Assembly (NCBI GenBank): GCA_964472095.1
Contig: CAYYIV010000014.1
Span: 1-64,000 of the forward strand
From: Pelagibius sp964472095
GTDB taxonomy: Bacteria > Pseudomonadota > Alphaproteobacteria > Kiloniellales > Kiloniellaceae
Direction: 5' to 3'
Length of the DNA stretch: 64,000 nt
Shown here: piece after piece, positions 1 to 8,195 of the stretch
Position numbering within the stretch: position 1 is the first letter of the stretch
Layout of the letters: each line of letters starts with the position of its first letter
Notes under the pieces: model-generated
The model's input: only the letters and a program-made list of their open reading frames with translations
Databases searched by the model: none
What the model was told of the DNA's origin: nothing
Made by a program: the position numbers and the translations under genes

Positions 1-732
1 TACGCCGAGGCCGATCCCAGCTTCGACGTCGACGGCATCGACACCGCCCACAAGCTCGCCATCCTGACGGCACTGGCCTTCGGCTGCGAGGTCGATTTCG
101 GCACGGTCTATGTGGAGGGTATCCGCAACGTCTCGGCCCTCGACGTCGCCTATGCCGACGAGCTTGGCTATCGCATCAAGCTGCTTGGCCTGGCGCAGCT
201 GGTGGACGGCGCGGTGGAGCAGCGCGTGCATCCCTGCATGGTCGCCAAGGAGCTGCCCGTCGCCAGCGTCTCCGGTGTGTTCAACGCCGTGGTCGCCGAC
301 GGCGACTTCGTCGACACCATGATGTACGAGGGACGGGGCGCCGGCGCCGGGCCGACCGCCTCTGCGGTGGTTGCCGACCTCATCGACATTGCGCGCGGCA
401 TCATTCTTCCGGTGTTCGGCATTCCGGCCGCCAACCTGACGCGGCTGCCGAACCTGCCGATGGGTGAGCATCTCTGCCCCTACTACCTGCGCCTGCTGGT
501 GCGCGACCAGCCGGGCGTCATCGCCGACGTGGCCGCGGCGCTGCGCGACGAGAACATCTCCATGGAATCGATGATCCAGCGCGGCCGTGCCGAGGGTGAG
601 GCGGAGGCGGTGCCGGTGATCATCATGACCCACGAGACGCAGGAATCCCCGATACAGCGGGCGCTCGCCCGCATCGCCGAGCTGGAAGCCGTGGTGGAGC
701 CGCCGCGACTGATCCGGATCGTAGATCTCTAA
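1..732 (+). CDS. hom: Homoserine dehydrogenase, C-terminal part (partial)
   Basis: The frame is open from the first base, so the start lies outside the window. The visible 243 residues begin inside the catalytic domain (ending of the DGIDTAHKLAIL motif, in which the Lys is typical of homoserine dehydrogenase) and finish with an ACT regulatory domain (LRLLVRDQPGVIADVAAAL onward). The enzyme reduces aspartate semialdehyde to homoserine in the cytoplasm, feeding threonine and methionine synthesis. The ACT domain normally mediates threonine feedback inhibition. It is followed 22 bp later by glpX, and hom-glpX-recJ is a recurrent alphaproteobacterial gene order. Identification is firm; only the missing 5' part is unknown. 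Confidence 0.95.
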   Translation, partial: YAEADPSFDVDGIDTAHKLAILTALAFGCEVDFGTVYVEGIRNVSALDVAYADELGYRIKLLGLAQLVDGAVEQRVHPCMVAKELPVASVSGVFNAVVADGDFVDTMMYEGRGAGAGPTASAVVADLIDIARGIILPVFGIPAANLTRLPNLPMGEHLCPYYLRLLVRDQPGVIADVAAALRDENISMESMIQRGRAEGEAEAVPVIIMTHETQESPIQRALARIAELEAVVEPPRLIRIVDL

Positions 733-754
733 CGTCCAGCCAAACGAGGATCCG

Positions 755-1753
755 ATGCCAAAAGCCACGTCGCCTTCAAGCTCGATGGACCGCAACCTCG
801 CTCTCGAGACGGTGCGCGTTACCGAGGCCGCTGCGCTCGCCGCGTCGCGCCTGATGGGGCGCGGCGACGAGAAGGCCGCCGACCAGGCCGCCGTCAACGC
901 CATGCGCCAGTCCCTCAACGGCCTCGAAATCGACGGCACGGTGGTGATCGGCGAGGGCGAGCGCGACGAGGCGCCGATGCTGTTCATCGGCGAGAAGGTC
1001 GGCGCCGGCGGCCCGGCCATCGACATCGCCCTCGACCCGCTGGAGGGCACCACCATCACCGCCAAGGGCGGCCAGAACGCGCTCGCGGTGATCGCCATGG
1101 CGCAGGCCGGCAACTTCCTCAACGCGCCGGACACCTACATGGACAAGATCGCCGTCGGCGGCGGCCTGCCGGATGACATCGTCGATCTCGACGAGGAGCC
1201 GGCGACCAACCTCAAGAACCTGGCCAAGGTGAAAAAGGTCGACGTGTCCGATCTGGTGGTCTGCATTCTCGATCGGCCGCGCCACAGCGAGCTCATCGCC
1301 AAGGTGCGCGCCGCCGGCGCCCGCATCACGCTGATCGGCGACGGCGACGTCTCCGGGGTCATGGCGACCAGCAGCAAGGTCAGCGGCGTCGACATCTACA
1401 TGGGGACCGGCGGCGCGCCGGAAGGCGTCCTTGCCGCCGCGGCGCTGCGCTGCATCGGCGGCCAGTTCCAGGGCCGCCTGGTGTTCCGCAACGACGACGA
1501 GCGCAAACGGGCCGACCGTTGGGGCATTACCGACTACGATCGCAAGTACAAGCTTCACGAACTGGCCAGCGGCGATGTGATGTTCGCCGCCACGGGGGTC
1601 ACCGACGGCACCATGCTGCGCGGCGTGCGTCGCTACCACGGCGGCGCGACCACGCACTCGGTGGTCATGCGCTCGAAGTCGGGCACCGTGCGCTACGTCG
1701 AGGCGCTCCACAACTTCGAACGCAAGACCTGGTACGACAGCCTGGGCGTCTAG
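755..1753 (+). CDS. glpX: Class II fructose-1,6-bisphosphatase
   Basis: 332 residues, the usual GlpX length. The N-terminal MDRNLALETVRVTEAAALAA stretch, the metal-binding GEGERDEAPM (about residues 66-75) and DPLEGTT (94-100) are diagnostic of the class II enzyme. It hydrolyses fructose-1,6-bisphosphate to fructose-6-phosphate in gluconeogenesis and, in many alphaproteobacteria, may also act on sedoheptulose-1,7-bisphosphate. It sits between hom and recJ with short gaps (22 and 7 bp), which suggests cotranscription. An in-frame ATG further in (MDRNL) could be an alternative start. The upstream GAGGATCC before the chosen ATG gives a reasonable ribosome binding site. Confidence 0.95.
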   Translation: MPKATSPSSSMDRNLALETVRVTEAAALAASRLMGRGDEKAADQAAVNAMRQSLNGLEIDGTVVIGEGERDEAPMLFIGEKVGAGGPAIDIALDPLEGTTITAKGGQNALAVIAMAQAGNFLNAPDTYMDKIAVGGGLPDDIVDLDEEPATNLKNLAKVKKVDVSDLVVCILDRPRHSELIAKVRAAGARITLIGDGDVSGVMATSSKVSGVDIYMGTGGAPEGVLAAAALRCIGGQFQGRLVFRNDDERKRADRWGITDYDRKYKLHELASGDVMFAATGVTDGTMLRGVRRYHGGATTHSVVMRSKSGTVRYVEALHNFERKTWYDSLGV

Positions 1754-1760
1754 CGGAGTC

Positions 1761-3548
1761 ATGACTGAGCGAGGCTGCTTCCTCGGTGTCGAGCGATCAC
1801 TGACCGGCAAGCGCTGGGAGGAACGCCTCGCCGACGGCCGTCAGGCACTCGCCCTGTCACAGCAGTTGGGGCTGCCGGAAGTCATCGGCCGCGTGCTGGC
1901 GGCGCGCGGCGTCGGGGTGGACGAGGCCGAGCGCTTCCTCAGTCCGACCCTGCGCGACTTCCTGCCCGACCCCTCGGTGTTCCAGGACATGGACCGTGCC
2001 GCCGCGCGCCTGCGCAGCGCCATCGAGACCGGCGAGAAGATCGCCGTCTTCGGCGACTACGACGTCGACGGCGCGACCGCGGCCGCCGTGCTGGCGCGCT
2101 TCTTCGCCGCCATCGGCATCACCCTGGAGATCTACATCCCCGACCGTCTGGCCGAAGGCTACGGCCCCAATGCGCCGGCCCTGAGGCGCCTGAAAGCCCA
2201 GGGTGTCGATCTCGTCATCACCGTCGACTGCGGCATCACCGCCTTCGAGGCGCTGGGCGAGGCGGCTGCCGCCGGGCTGGAGGTCATCGTCGTCGACCAC
2301 CATGCCGCCGAGCCGCGCCTGCCGGCCGCTGCCGCCGTGGTCAATCCCAACCGCCTCGACGATGCCTCCGGCCACGGCCAGCTCGCCGCGGTGGGTGTCG
2401 CCTTCCTGCTGGTGGTGGCGCTCAACCGCGCCCTGCGCGAGGGCGGCTGGTATGACCGCGCCAACCGCGCAGTGCCGGATCTCTTCCAGTGGCTCGACCT
2501 GGTCGCCCTCGGCACGATCTGCGACGTGGTGCCGCTCACCGGCCTCAACCGCGCGCTGGTGGCGCAGGGCCTCAAGGTCATGGCGGCGCGGCGCAACGCG
2601 GGCCTGGTCGCGCTCGGTGACGTTTCGCGCATCGACGAGAAGCCCGGCACCTACCATGCGGGCTTCCTGCTCGGGCCGCGGGTGAACGCCGGCGGCCGCG
2701 TCGGCGAGGCACCGCTCGGCGCGCGCCTGCTGACCTGCGACGATCCTGGCGAGGCGGCGGCCATCGCGGCGCGGCTCGACGGCTACAATGCCGAACGCCG
2801 GGAGATCGAGCTGCTGGTGCTCGACCAGGCGATCCGCCAGGTGGAGGAGAACGGGCCGGGCGCGGGCCTGGTGGTGGCCGCCGCCGAAGGCTGGCACGCC
2901 GGCGTCATCGGCATCGTCGCCAGCCGGCTCAAGGACCGCTTCAACAAGCCGGCCCTGGTGGTGGCGCTGGACGGCGGCGTCGGCAAGGGCTCGGCCCGCT
3001 CGGTCCCCGGCGTCGACCTCGGCGCGGCGGTGATCGCGGCGCGGCAGGAGGGGCTGCTGGTAAACGGCGGCGGCCATCCCATGGCGGCAGGACTGACGGT
3101 GGCGGCCGACAGCCTTGCCGAACTGATCGCCTTTCTCGATATGCGGCTCGCGCGCCGCCTGGCGGAGATCGACTATCGCCCCTCGCTCGGCATCGACGGG
3201 GCGCTGAAGCCGCGCGGCGCCACCCTGGAACTGCTGGAGCAGCTCGAGCGCTGCGGCCCCTTCGGCGTCGGCAACGCGCAGCCGCGCTTCGCCCTGCCGG
3301 CGGTGCGCGTCGGCAAGGCGTCGGTGGTCGGCGACAACCACGTGCGCTGCTTCCTCGGCGACAGCCAGGGCGGCAGCCTCAAGGGCATCGCCTTCCGCGC
3401 CCTGGACAGCGACCTCGGCCCGGCGCTGCTGCAGACCGCCGGGCTGCCGCTGCATGTGGCCGGGCGCCTGCAGATCGACCGCTGGGGCGGGCGCGAAAGC
3501 GTTCAGTTCGTCATCGAGGACGCCGCGGTGGTCTCCGCCGGCGCCTGA
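1761..3548 (+). CDS. recJ: Single-stranded-DNA-specific exonuclease RecJ
   Basis: 595 residues, normal for RecJ. The DHH-family metal motifs are present: FGDYDVDG at about 97-104 and VVDHH at about 177-181, with the DHHA1 motif GGGHPMAAG in the C-terminal half. The C-terminal OB-like domain is complete and ends with a clear stop. RecJ degrades single-stranded DNA 5' to 3' in RecF-pathway recombination, mismatch repair and replication restart. It begins 7 bp after glpX and is probably the last gene of the hom-glpX-recJ unit. Confidence 0.95.
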   Translation: MTERGCFLGVERSLTGKRWEERLADGRQALALSQQLGLPEVIGRVLAARGVGVDEAERFLSPTLRDFLPDPSVFQDMDRAAARLRSAIETGEKIAVFGDYDVDGATAAAVLARFFAAIGITLEIYIPDRLAEGYGPNAPALRRLKAQGVDLVITVDCGITAFEALGEAAAAGLEVIVVDHHAAEPRLPAAAAVVNPNRLDDASGHGQLAAVGVAFLLVVALNRALREGGWYDRANRAVPDLFQWLDLVALGTICDVVPLTGLNRALVAQGLKVMAARRNAGLVALGDVSRIDEKPGTYHAGFLLGPRVNAGGRVGEAPLGARLLTCDDPGEAAAIAARLDGYNAERREIELLVLDQAIRQVEENGPGAGLVVAAAEGWHAGVIGIVASRLKDRFNKPALVVALDGGVGKGSARSVPGVDLGAAVIAARQEGLLVNGGGHPMAAGLTVAADSLAELIAFLDMRLARRLAEIDYRPSLGIDGALKPRGATLELLEQLERCGPFGVGNAQPRFALPAVRVGKASVVGDNHVRCFLGDSQGGSLKGIAFRALDSDLGPALLQTAGLPLHVAGRLQIDRWGGRESVQFVIEDAAVVSAGA

Positions 3549-3636
3549 CAGCCGCGGCTTCTCCACGCCGATCAAATTCCGGTCAGCTTCCCAATTCTGT
3601 GAGACAGCAGCCAGCCGCAGCGGTTAGGCTTGCGCC

Positions 3637-4497
3637 ATGGCCGGGCCCCGCAGATCCATCCGATTTCACCTGCGCCCCTTGGCAGCGACCTTCGCTGCAG
3701 GCGCCGTCGCGGCGGTCCTGCTGGACCCGGGCCCCGGCCTGGCGCAACTCGAGCCGCGCATTCCCGGGCCGAACCAGGCGGTGGAACTGGAACTCGTGCT
3801 GGCGGTCGACACCTCTTCCTCGGTCTCGCCCGAAGAGTTCGATCTGCAGATGCGCGGTTTCGCCGGCGCCTTTCGCGACCCCTCGGTGATCGCCGCGATC
3901 GCCGCCACCGGGTCCGACGGTGTCGCCGTCTCCATGATCCAGTGGTCGGACAACCGCCGCCAGGTGGTGGCGGTCGACTGGCAGCTGCTGGTGGAGGAGG
4001 AGAGCGTGCTGGGCTTCGCCGAGATGATCGACGGCACGCCGCGCTTTCTCGACGGCGGCGGCACGGCCATCGGTGGTGCCATCGAGTTCGCCCTGGCCGA
4101 GCTTGGGCGCAACGGCTTCGAAGGCCGCCGCAAGGTAATCGATATCTCCGGCGATGGCCGCGCCAACCAGGGCGCGCAGCCGGACAGCCTGCGCGATCTC
4201 GCGGTGCTGCAGGGCGTCACCATCAACGGCCTGGCGATCCTCAACGAGGACAGCTCGGTGGCCGACTACTACCGCACGACGGTGATTGGCGGCCCGGGCG
4301 CCTTCGTCACGACGGCCAACGACTACGAATCCTTCGCCCTGGCGATCCTCGAAAAGCTGATCAGGGAGATCGGCAGCGTGCCCGTCGCTGGGCCGCCGCC
4401 GCCGGACCGCGCCCCCAAGGTGGCCCAGGCGGAGCGGGAAGCCGAACCTCAGCCGCACCACCCCTGGGACCCGGCCCGCTTGCAGCCGGGCTATTGA
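3637..4497 (+). CDS. DUF1194 / von Willebrand factor A-like exported protein
   Basis: 286 residues. An N-terminal signal peptide (RRSIRFH, then a hydrophobic stretch ending GLAQ) implies export. The body is a VWA-like fold with a MIDAS-type DTSSSVSPEEF motif near residue 56 and a second ISGDGRANQG motif, the hallmarks of the DUF1194 family common in alphaproteobacteria. The molecular role of the family is unknown; metal-dependent protein binding in the periplasm is the likely activity. The C-terminus is Pro/Glu-rich. It is followed by the tRNA-Glu gene, so it is the last host gene before the mobile element. Confidence 0.85.
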   Translation: MAGPRRSIRFHLRPLAATFAAGAVAAVLLDPGPGLAQLEPRIPGPNQAVELELVLAVDTSSSVSPEEFDLQMRGFAGAFRDPSVIAAIAATGSDGVAVSMIQWSDNRRQVVAVDWQLLVEEESVLGFAEMIDGTPRFLDGGGTAIGGAIEFALAELGRNGFEGRRKVIDISGDGRANQGAQPDSLRDLAVLQGVTINGLAILNEDSSVADYYRTTVIGGPGAFVTTANDYESFALAILEKLIREIGSVPVAGPPPPDRAPKVAQAEREAEPQPHHPWDPARLQPGY

Positions 4498-4538
4498 GGG
4501 TAGCGGCGGCCGCGGTGCCGGATCCCCCAGGGATCTAC

Positions 4539-4567
4539 TTGCAATCCCAGGGCGGAGCGGCTAAATC
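4539..4567 (+). promoter_or_regulatory. Putative sigma-70 promoter of tRNA-Glu
   Basis: TTGCAA (4539-4544), a 17-bp spacer and TAAATC (4562-4567) would start transcription near 4574, a few bases before the tRNA. Spacing is ideal and the -35 box is good; the -10 box is moderate. Confidence 0.5.
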
Positions 4568-4580
4568 GACTTCGCTCTGA

Positions 4581-4656
4581 GACCCCATCGTCTAGAGGCC
4601 TAGGACACCGCCCTTTCACGGCGGCGACGCGGGTTCGAATCCCGCTGGGGTCGCCA
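4581..4656 (+). tRNA. tRNA-Glu (anticodon TTC)
   Basis: A 76-nt cloverleaf with a 7-bp acceptor stem (GACCCCA/TGGGGTC), discriminator G and encoded CCA. The anticodon stem CCGCC/GGCGG encloses loop CTTTCAC, giving anticodon TTC for glutamate. The T arm GCGGG-TTCGAAT-CCCGC is perfect. The last 23 bases plus the following G are repeated at 19787-19810, so the tRNA 3' end is the attachment site of the mobile element to its right. The gene remains intact after integration. Confidence 0.97.
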
Positions 4657-4657
4657 G
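4634..4657 (+). repeat. attL: 24-bp attachment core within the tRNA-Glu 3' end
   Basis: These 24 bases (T-arm, acceptor strand, CCA and one further G) recur identically at 19787-19810; the bases just outside differ on both sides. A tRNA 3'-end duplication next to a tyrosine integrase gene is the classical signature of site-specific integration. Confidence 0.93.
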
Positions 4658-4701
4658 ATTTCCTCATAAAAATCAGTTCCTTAGTCTTGCGATAGGGCAG
4701 G

Positions 4702-4723
4702 ATTGCAACCCGATTGCAACCCG
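4702..4723 (+). repeat. Integrase arm-type sites beside attL (two tandem 11-mers)
   Basis: ATTGCAACCCG occurs twice back to back (4702-4712, 4713-4723), about 45 bp inside the core and just before the integrase stop codon. The same 11-mer pair occurs inside the other end of the element (19646-19668). Paired repeats on both flanks of an attachment core are expected for the high-affinity arm sites bound by the N-terminal domain of a lambda-type integrase. Confidence 0.7.
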
Positions 4724-4728
4724 CGCCT

Positions 4729-5865
4729 CTACTGGCCGAATGCGGCATCGATCGCGGCGGCGGCTTTGTCGTCGCTGGGGTCGAAGAGGTGGCCATAGAC
4801 GCTGAGGGTGAGGGCCGGGGAGGCGTGGCCGATGCGCCTGCTGACGGCCACAACGTCCAAGCGGGCCGCGATGAGCGCGGAGGCGTGCGAGTGCCGCAAC
4901 GCATGGAACGTCACCTTCGGCAGCTTGCGGTTCTTCACCGCGTCGCGCCAGCGGTCTGAGATCGAATAGGGTGTGGGCCAGTTGCCCTCGTGGTTGCCGA
5001 AGACAGGCCAGTCGGCCGGCAGGGCACCCGCCCCCAGGGCCATGCGCGTCTCCAGGGCCTTGCGGCGGTGATCCCGCAGGGCTGCCACCACGAAGGCCGG
5101 CAGGGTGATGGTGCGGCGCCCCGCGGCCGTCTTGGGCTGCTTCACCCGCAACCCGGCCATGGTCTGCTCCAGGGCACGCTCTATGCGCACCGTGGCGCCG
5201 TCTAGGTCGACGTCCGACCACCGAAGGGCGGCAATCTCCCCGCGCCGGGCGCCCGTCCCGAGGGCCAGGGCGACGATGGGGAACAGGGAAGGGTGGTCGC
5301 GCAGCTTCTCCAGCGTGTCGGCGATCTGGTCGGCCGTCAGGATTTCGATTTCCTGCCGATCCACCTTCGGCGCCCGGATCAGCGAGGCGACGTTGCGCTC
5401 GACCAACTCGACGGCCGCAGCGTCATTCAGGGCCGCGCGCAGCACGCCGTGGGCATGGCGGATGCTTCGGGTTGAAAGCTTGCCCTCGGCAATCAAGCCC
5501 TTGATCCAGCGGTCCACGTCGGCCGGGCGAAGCTTCTGCAGGCCGATTGCGCCAAGGTGCGGGGCGATCTGGTTGCGGACCAGCCCGTGGTAGCGCTCCA
5601 GGGCCTTCGGGGCGACGCGCTGGGGCGCGGTGGTGGCGAGCCACTCGGCGAGGTACTCCGCGACGGTGGCCTTGCTGGGGTCCACGGCGAGGCCCCTGTC
5701 GAGTTTGCCGAGGATCGCGGTCAATTCCTGCTCGGCGGCGGCCCGCTTGCCGCGAACCGTACGATAGGCCACCCGCCGCTCGCCGGTCTGCGCATCGCGG
5801 GGAAGGTCATACTTGATCTGCCAGGAAGATTTTCCCCGGCGGGTGATGTTGCCGCGGCCGCTCAT
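4729..5865 (-). CDS. int: Tyrosine recombinase / site-specific integrase
   Basis: 378 residues in the standard three-part layout: an N-terminal arm-binding domain (residues 1-60, ITRRGKSSWQIKYDLPRD), a SAM-like core-binding domain (about 65-165) and a catalytic domain. All active-site residues are visible: R207 in TGARRGE, K245, H321 and R324 in FHALRHSH, H347 in IGHAS and the nucleophile Y357 in SVYGHLF. It catalyses integration into and excision from the adjacent tRNA-Glu. Its stop codon lies 73 bp from attL and it is transcribed toward the tRNA. Its start overlaps the stop of the upstream Arc-type gene by 4 bp, so the two are probably coexpressed. It appears fully functional. Confidence 0.96.
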   Translation of the reverse strand: MSGRGNITRRGKSSWQIKYDLPRDAQTGERRVAYRTVRGKRAAAEQELTAILGKLDRGLAVDPSKATVAEYLAEWLATTAPQRVAPKALERYHGLVRNQIAPHLGAIGLQKLRPADVDRWIKGLIAEGKLSTRSIRHAHGVLRAALNDAAAVELVERNVASLIRAPKVDRQEIEILTADQIADTLEKLRDHPSLFPIVALALGTGARRGEIAALRWSDVDLDGATVRIERALEQTMAGLRVKQPKTAAGRRTITLPAFVVAALRDHRRKALETRMALGAGALPADWPVFGNHEGNWPTPYSISDRWRDAVKNRKLPKVTFHALRHSHASALIAARLDVVAVSRRIGHASPALTLSVYGHLFDPSDDKAAAAIDAAFGQ

Positions 5866-6446
5866 TTCGTCTTCCTCCCTCTCGTGGGCTTGGGCGTCAC
5901 TAGCTGATCAACCAACGGGCCGAGTCGATCTCGGACAGCCTTGGTCCAGGTGTCGGGCTTCGCATCGGGTCGCCCCGCGGCTGCGACGCCGGCTAACGCC
6001 ATCATCGCGGAGGACGCGCCAGCCTTGCCGGTGATGGTGCCTTCGCTGCCATCCGGGAGATCAACAACATCGCCCGCAGCAGGAATGTCCCCGGTGGGCC
6101 GCAGCCGCTCGGCGAGGTAGAGGAACGCCTTTACTGCCTCATCAAAAGCGTAGGGATCGCGCAACCACTCGCGGGGCGACTTGCCTTGCTGGGCGGCAGC
6201 GACCATGCCGGCGCGCGTGATGGCTTCTTCGACGAGCATTAAGAAACCCATCACTTCTGAGCCTTGCTGCAGGTCATGGATCCTGGCAATCAAATCCGGC
6301 TCAGCAAAGGTGCGCTCCAGGCGCCCGACCAACTCCGCGTTCATGGAAACGCTGTTGTCGGCTGCGGCATCGGCTAGGCGACGGCGCAGCCCTTCCTTCA
6401 TCCGAATCTGCAGACCGATGGTGTCGGATTTCTTTCGCTCGCTCAT
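5862..6446 (-). CDS. Arc-family DNA-binding regulator
   Basis: 194 residues from the ATG at 6446, which has a GAGG about 10 bases upstream; an open frame extends further but without a better start. Residues 1-50 (IGLQIRMKEGLRRRLADAAA...SMNAELVGRLERTF) match the ribbon-helix-helix Arc/Mnt fold, binding DNA as a dimer. The remaining 140 residues are unassigned. It overlaps int by 4 bp and is transcribed away from the HTH gene at 6593. The gap between them holds two copies of a palindromic 20-mer, its most likely operators. A role in lysogeny control of the element is inferred. Confidence 0.8.
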   Translation of the reverse strand: MSERKKSDTIGLQIRMKEGLRRRLADAAADNSVSMNAELVGRLERTFAEPDLIARIHDLQQGSEVMGFLMLVEEAITRAGMVAAAQQGKSPREWLRDPYAFDEAVKAFLYLAERLRPTGDIPAAGDVVDLPDGSEGTITGKAGASSAMMALAGVAAAGRPDAKPDTWTKAVRDRLGPLVDQLVTPKPTRGRKTK

Positions 6447-6499
6447 TTCTGCCCGCCTCGTTTCGTGTCTTTCAGTGTTGGAGCGTATCAGCGACAGAG

Positions 6500-6556
6500 T
6501 AGTAGCACAAGTGCTATTGCGCGGCGGGACAGCATCTAGTAGCATAAGCGCTACTA
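6500..6556. promoter_or_regulatory. Paired palindromic operators between the divergent regulators
   Basis: Two related 20-mers of consensus TAGTAGCAyAAGyGCTAyTr lie at 6500-6519 and 6537-6556, centre spacing 37 bp (about 3.5 helical turns). The first contains the perfect palindrome TAGCAC-AA-GTGCTA. Their position between divergent regulator genes argues for operators of one or both proteins. The surrounding bases are AT-richer than the neighbours, as expected for overlapping promoters. Confidence 0.7.
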
Positions 6557-6592
6557 ACTCCCCATCCCTGGTTACGGCGAGGACAGAAAGAC

Positions 6593-6781
6593 ATGACCAA
6601 CCACCGCGAAACCGAGCGTCAGACGATCAATGTTGAAGAGGCCGCGCGCCGTCTCGGCATTGGCCGGGCCGCTGCATACGAGGCCGCCAAGCGCGGCGAT
6701 CTTCCGACCATCAAGATTGGCCGGCGCCTGCTGGTGCCGAAGGCTGCATTCGAGCGGATGCTGGCCGGCAACGCAGCGTGA
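6593..6781 (+). CDS. Helix-turn-helix excisionase-like protein
   Basis: 62 residues. The core TINVEEAARRLGIGRAAAYEAAKRGDLPTIKIGRRLLVPKAAF is a MerR-like winged helix-turn-helix of the HTH_17/excisionase type. In integrative elements such proteins act either as recombination directionality factors or as activators of the early operon. It is the first gene of the rightward early operon and is divergent from the Arc-type gene. Which of the two roles applies cannot be told from sequence. Confidence 0.85.
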   Translation: MTNHRETERQTINVEEAARRLGIGRAAAYEAAKRGDLPTIKIGRRLLVPKAAFERMLAGNAA

Positions 6782-6793
6782 GGGGGGCTGGAA

Positions 6794-7117
6794 ATGGAAC
6801 GCCCCCGCGCTGTGGACGCAGGGGCGCTTGACGAAACCTTGGACTTGCTGGTGGGCACCGGCAGCCAGGAGATTAGCGAGCGCACCCCCGAAGATCAAGC
6901 CGAAGACGAAGGCCGCTCTTGGTGCTGGTCGCGCGACCACCGCGACGTGGTGCTACATCGGCAGCCTAAGACGGCAATCTACGTCAACACGCACGACCAA
7001 CTGGTGATCCGCCAGGAGCCCTTCTGCGACGACGACGACGACGTCATCGTGGTGATCGATCGGGCCAATGCCGAGCTGTTCATCCTGGCGCTGCAGCAGG
7101 CTGCGGGGTTGGACTGA
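6794..7117 (+). CDS. Hypothetical element protein, acidic
   Basis: 107 residues, unrecognised. It contains a short run of aspartates (CDDDDDV) followed by a beta-strand-like VIVVIDRANAELFILAL segment; no membrane segment or signal peptide. A purine-rich GAGGGGG precedes the ATG. Its stop overlaps the next start (TGATG at 7115-7119), placing it firmly in the early operon. Function unknown. Confidence 0.7.
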   Translation: MERPRAVDAGALDETLDLLVGTGSQEISERTPEDQAEDEGRSWCWSRDHRDVVLHRQPKTAIYVNTHDQLVIRQEPFCDDDDDVIVVIDRANAELFILALQQAAGLD

Positions 7118-7299
7118 TGAGCCCGCCCCGCCCGCCAGCGTCGCCGCCGGCCGAGCCCGAAGAGGATTTCGTCGGCAGCGAGTTCGGCCTCCCGCCCCTC
7201 CCCCCAGCAGATCAGCACGACAAAGCCAAGTGGCCGCCGCCGCGGACGCAACGGCCGCGCTTTGAGGCCGGCCGGGCAGGCCAGGGGGGTGCGCGATGA
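7117..7299 (+). CDS. Small proline-rich hypothetical protein
   Basis: 60 residues, very rich in Pro (PPRPPASPPAEP, LPPLPPAD), with no recognised domain. It is supported mainly by tight translational coupling: it starts in a TGATG overlap with the previous gene and ends in an ATGA overlap with the ParB-like gene. It is probably disordered and may be an accessory or linker peptide. Confidence 0.6.
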   Translation: MSPPRPPASPPAEPEEDFVGSEFGLPPLPPADQHDKAKWPPPRTQRPRFEAGRAGQGGAR

Positions 7300-8195
7300 A
7301 AACAATCTCCGTCAACGTCAACACCATCGACATCCCGGAACGGCATCGCCGTTTCGATCCGGCGAAGGTCGGGCCGCTGGCTGAATCGATGCGCACTATC
7401 GGCCTGCAACAGCCTATCAGCGTCTGGGTAGACCACGATCCCGAGACCGGCGAGCTAGATGTTGTTCTGGTCGCTGGCCGCCATCGCGTTGAAGCGGCCC
7501 GCCGACTCGGATGGGCCGATATCGACGCCGTAGAGGTGGAGCTCGACGCCACCGACCGGGAGATATGGGAAATCTCCGAGAACCTGCACCGCGTTGGCCT
7601 GACCCTGCAGGAGCGCGACCAGCACATTCGGCGTTATGCCGAACTGCTGGAGAAACGGCGAGAGCAGGAGCAGGTAATTTCGCGACAAGATGACGCGAAA
7701 CCCAAGCCGGTAGGAAGACCCGCAGGAGTCGCCCGGCTGATCGCCGAGGAGACGGGCCTATCCAAGCGCACGGTCGAGCGCGCCCTGGCACCGGAGAGGC
7801 CGAAGCAGGCAGCGCCTAAACCGAAGCAGGACTGGCGCGACGACCGGCCGCTTGCCGCCCTTCAGGTGGCGGCGAAGCACTCCGGCCTTGTCACCATCCC
7901 CGACGACATGCCGGCGGATGTCCGCAAGGAGTTGGCCGACGACCTCGCGACGTTGGAGGCGAACGCAGCCAAGCTGAGGTCGCAGTTGATCGCCACGGCG
8001 CCCGGCTTCAAGTCGGCCACCCATCTGATCGGCGCCGTGAGGCGCTTTGCCGAGTTCTGCGGCGAGAACAGCCCGCAGAAGGTGGCCAAGGGACTGCTGC
8101 CGGGCGAGGCCAAGGTGCTCATTGAGGCGGTATTCACCATCGGCTCGTGGAACGCGAAGTTTCTCGACGCCCTGGAGGGCCGCGACGATGGGTAG
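7296..8195 (+). CDS. ParB-like N-terminal domain protein
   Basis: 299 residues. Residues 1-110 carry the ParB/Srx fold with the nucleotide-binding box GRHRVEAARRLGW (61-73) and the second box ENLHRVGLTLQER (95-107). An HTH-like segment follows (ARLIAEETGLSKRTVERAL, about 148-166). No ParA gene is adjacent, so this is more likely a phage/satellite regulator or plasmid-like replication-partition factor than a full partition system. The last third is helical and unassigned. It overlaps the preceding gene by 4 bp and the next by 8 bp. Confidence 0.85.
   Translation: MKTISVNVNTIDIPERHRRFDPAKVGPLAESMRTIGLQQPISVWVDHDPETGELDVVLVAGRHRVEAARRLGWADIDAVEVELDATDREIWEISENLHRVGLTLQERDQHIRRYAELLEKRREQEQVISRQDDAKPKPVGRPAGVARLIAEETGLSKRTVERALAPERPKQAAPKPKQDWRDDRPLAALQVAAKHSGLVTIPDDMPADVRKELADDLATLEANAAKLRSQLIATAPGFKSATHLIGAVRRFAEFCGENSPQKVAKGLLPGEAKVLIEAVFTIGSWNAKFLDALEGRDDG

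Noticed and set aside
776..1810. Long minus-strand open frame opposite glpX
   Set aside because: High GC content opens antisense frames; the plus strand encodes an unambiguous GlpX and the antisense product is a low-complexity His/Arg/Ala-rich sequence.
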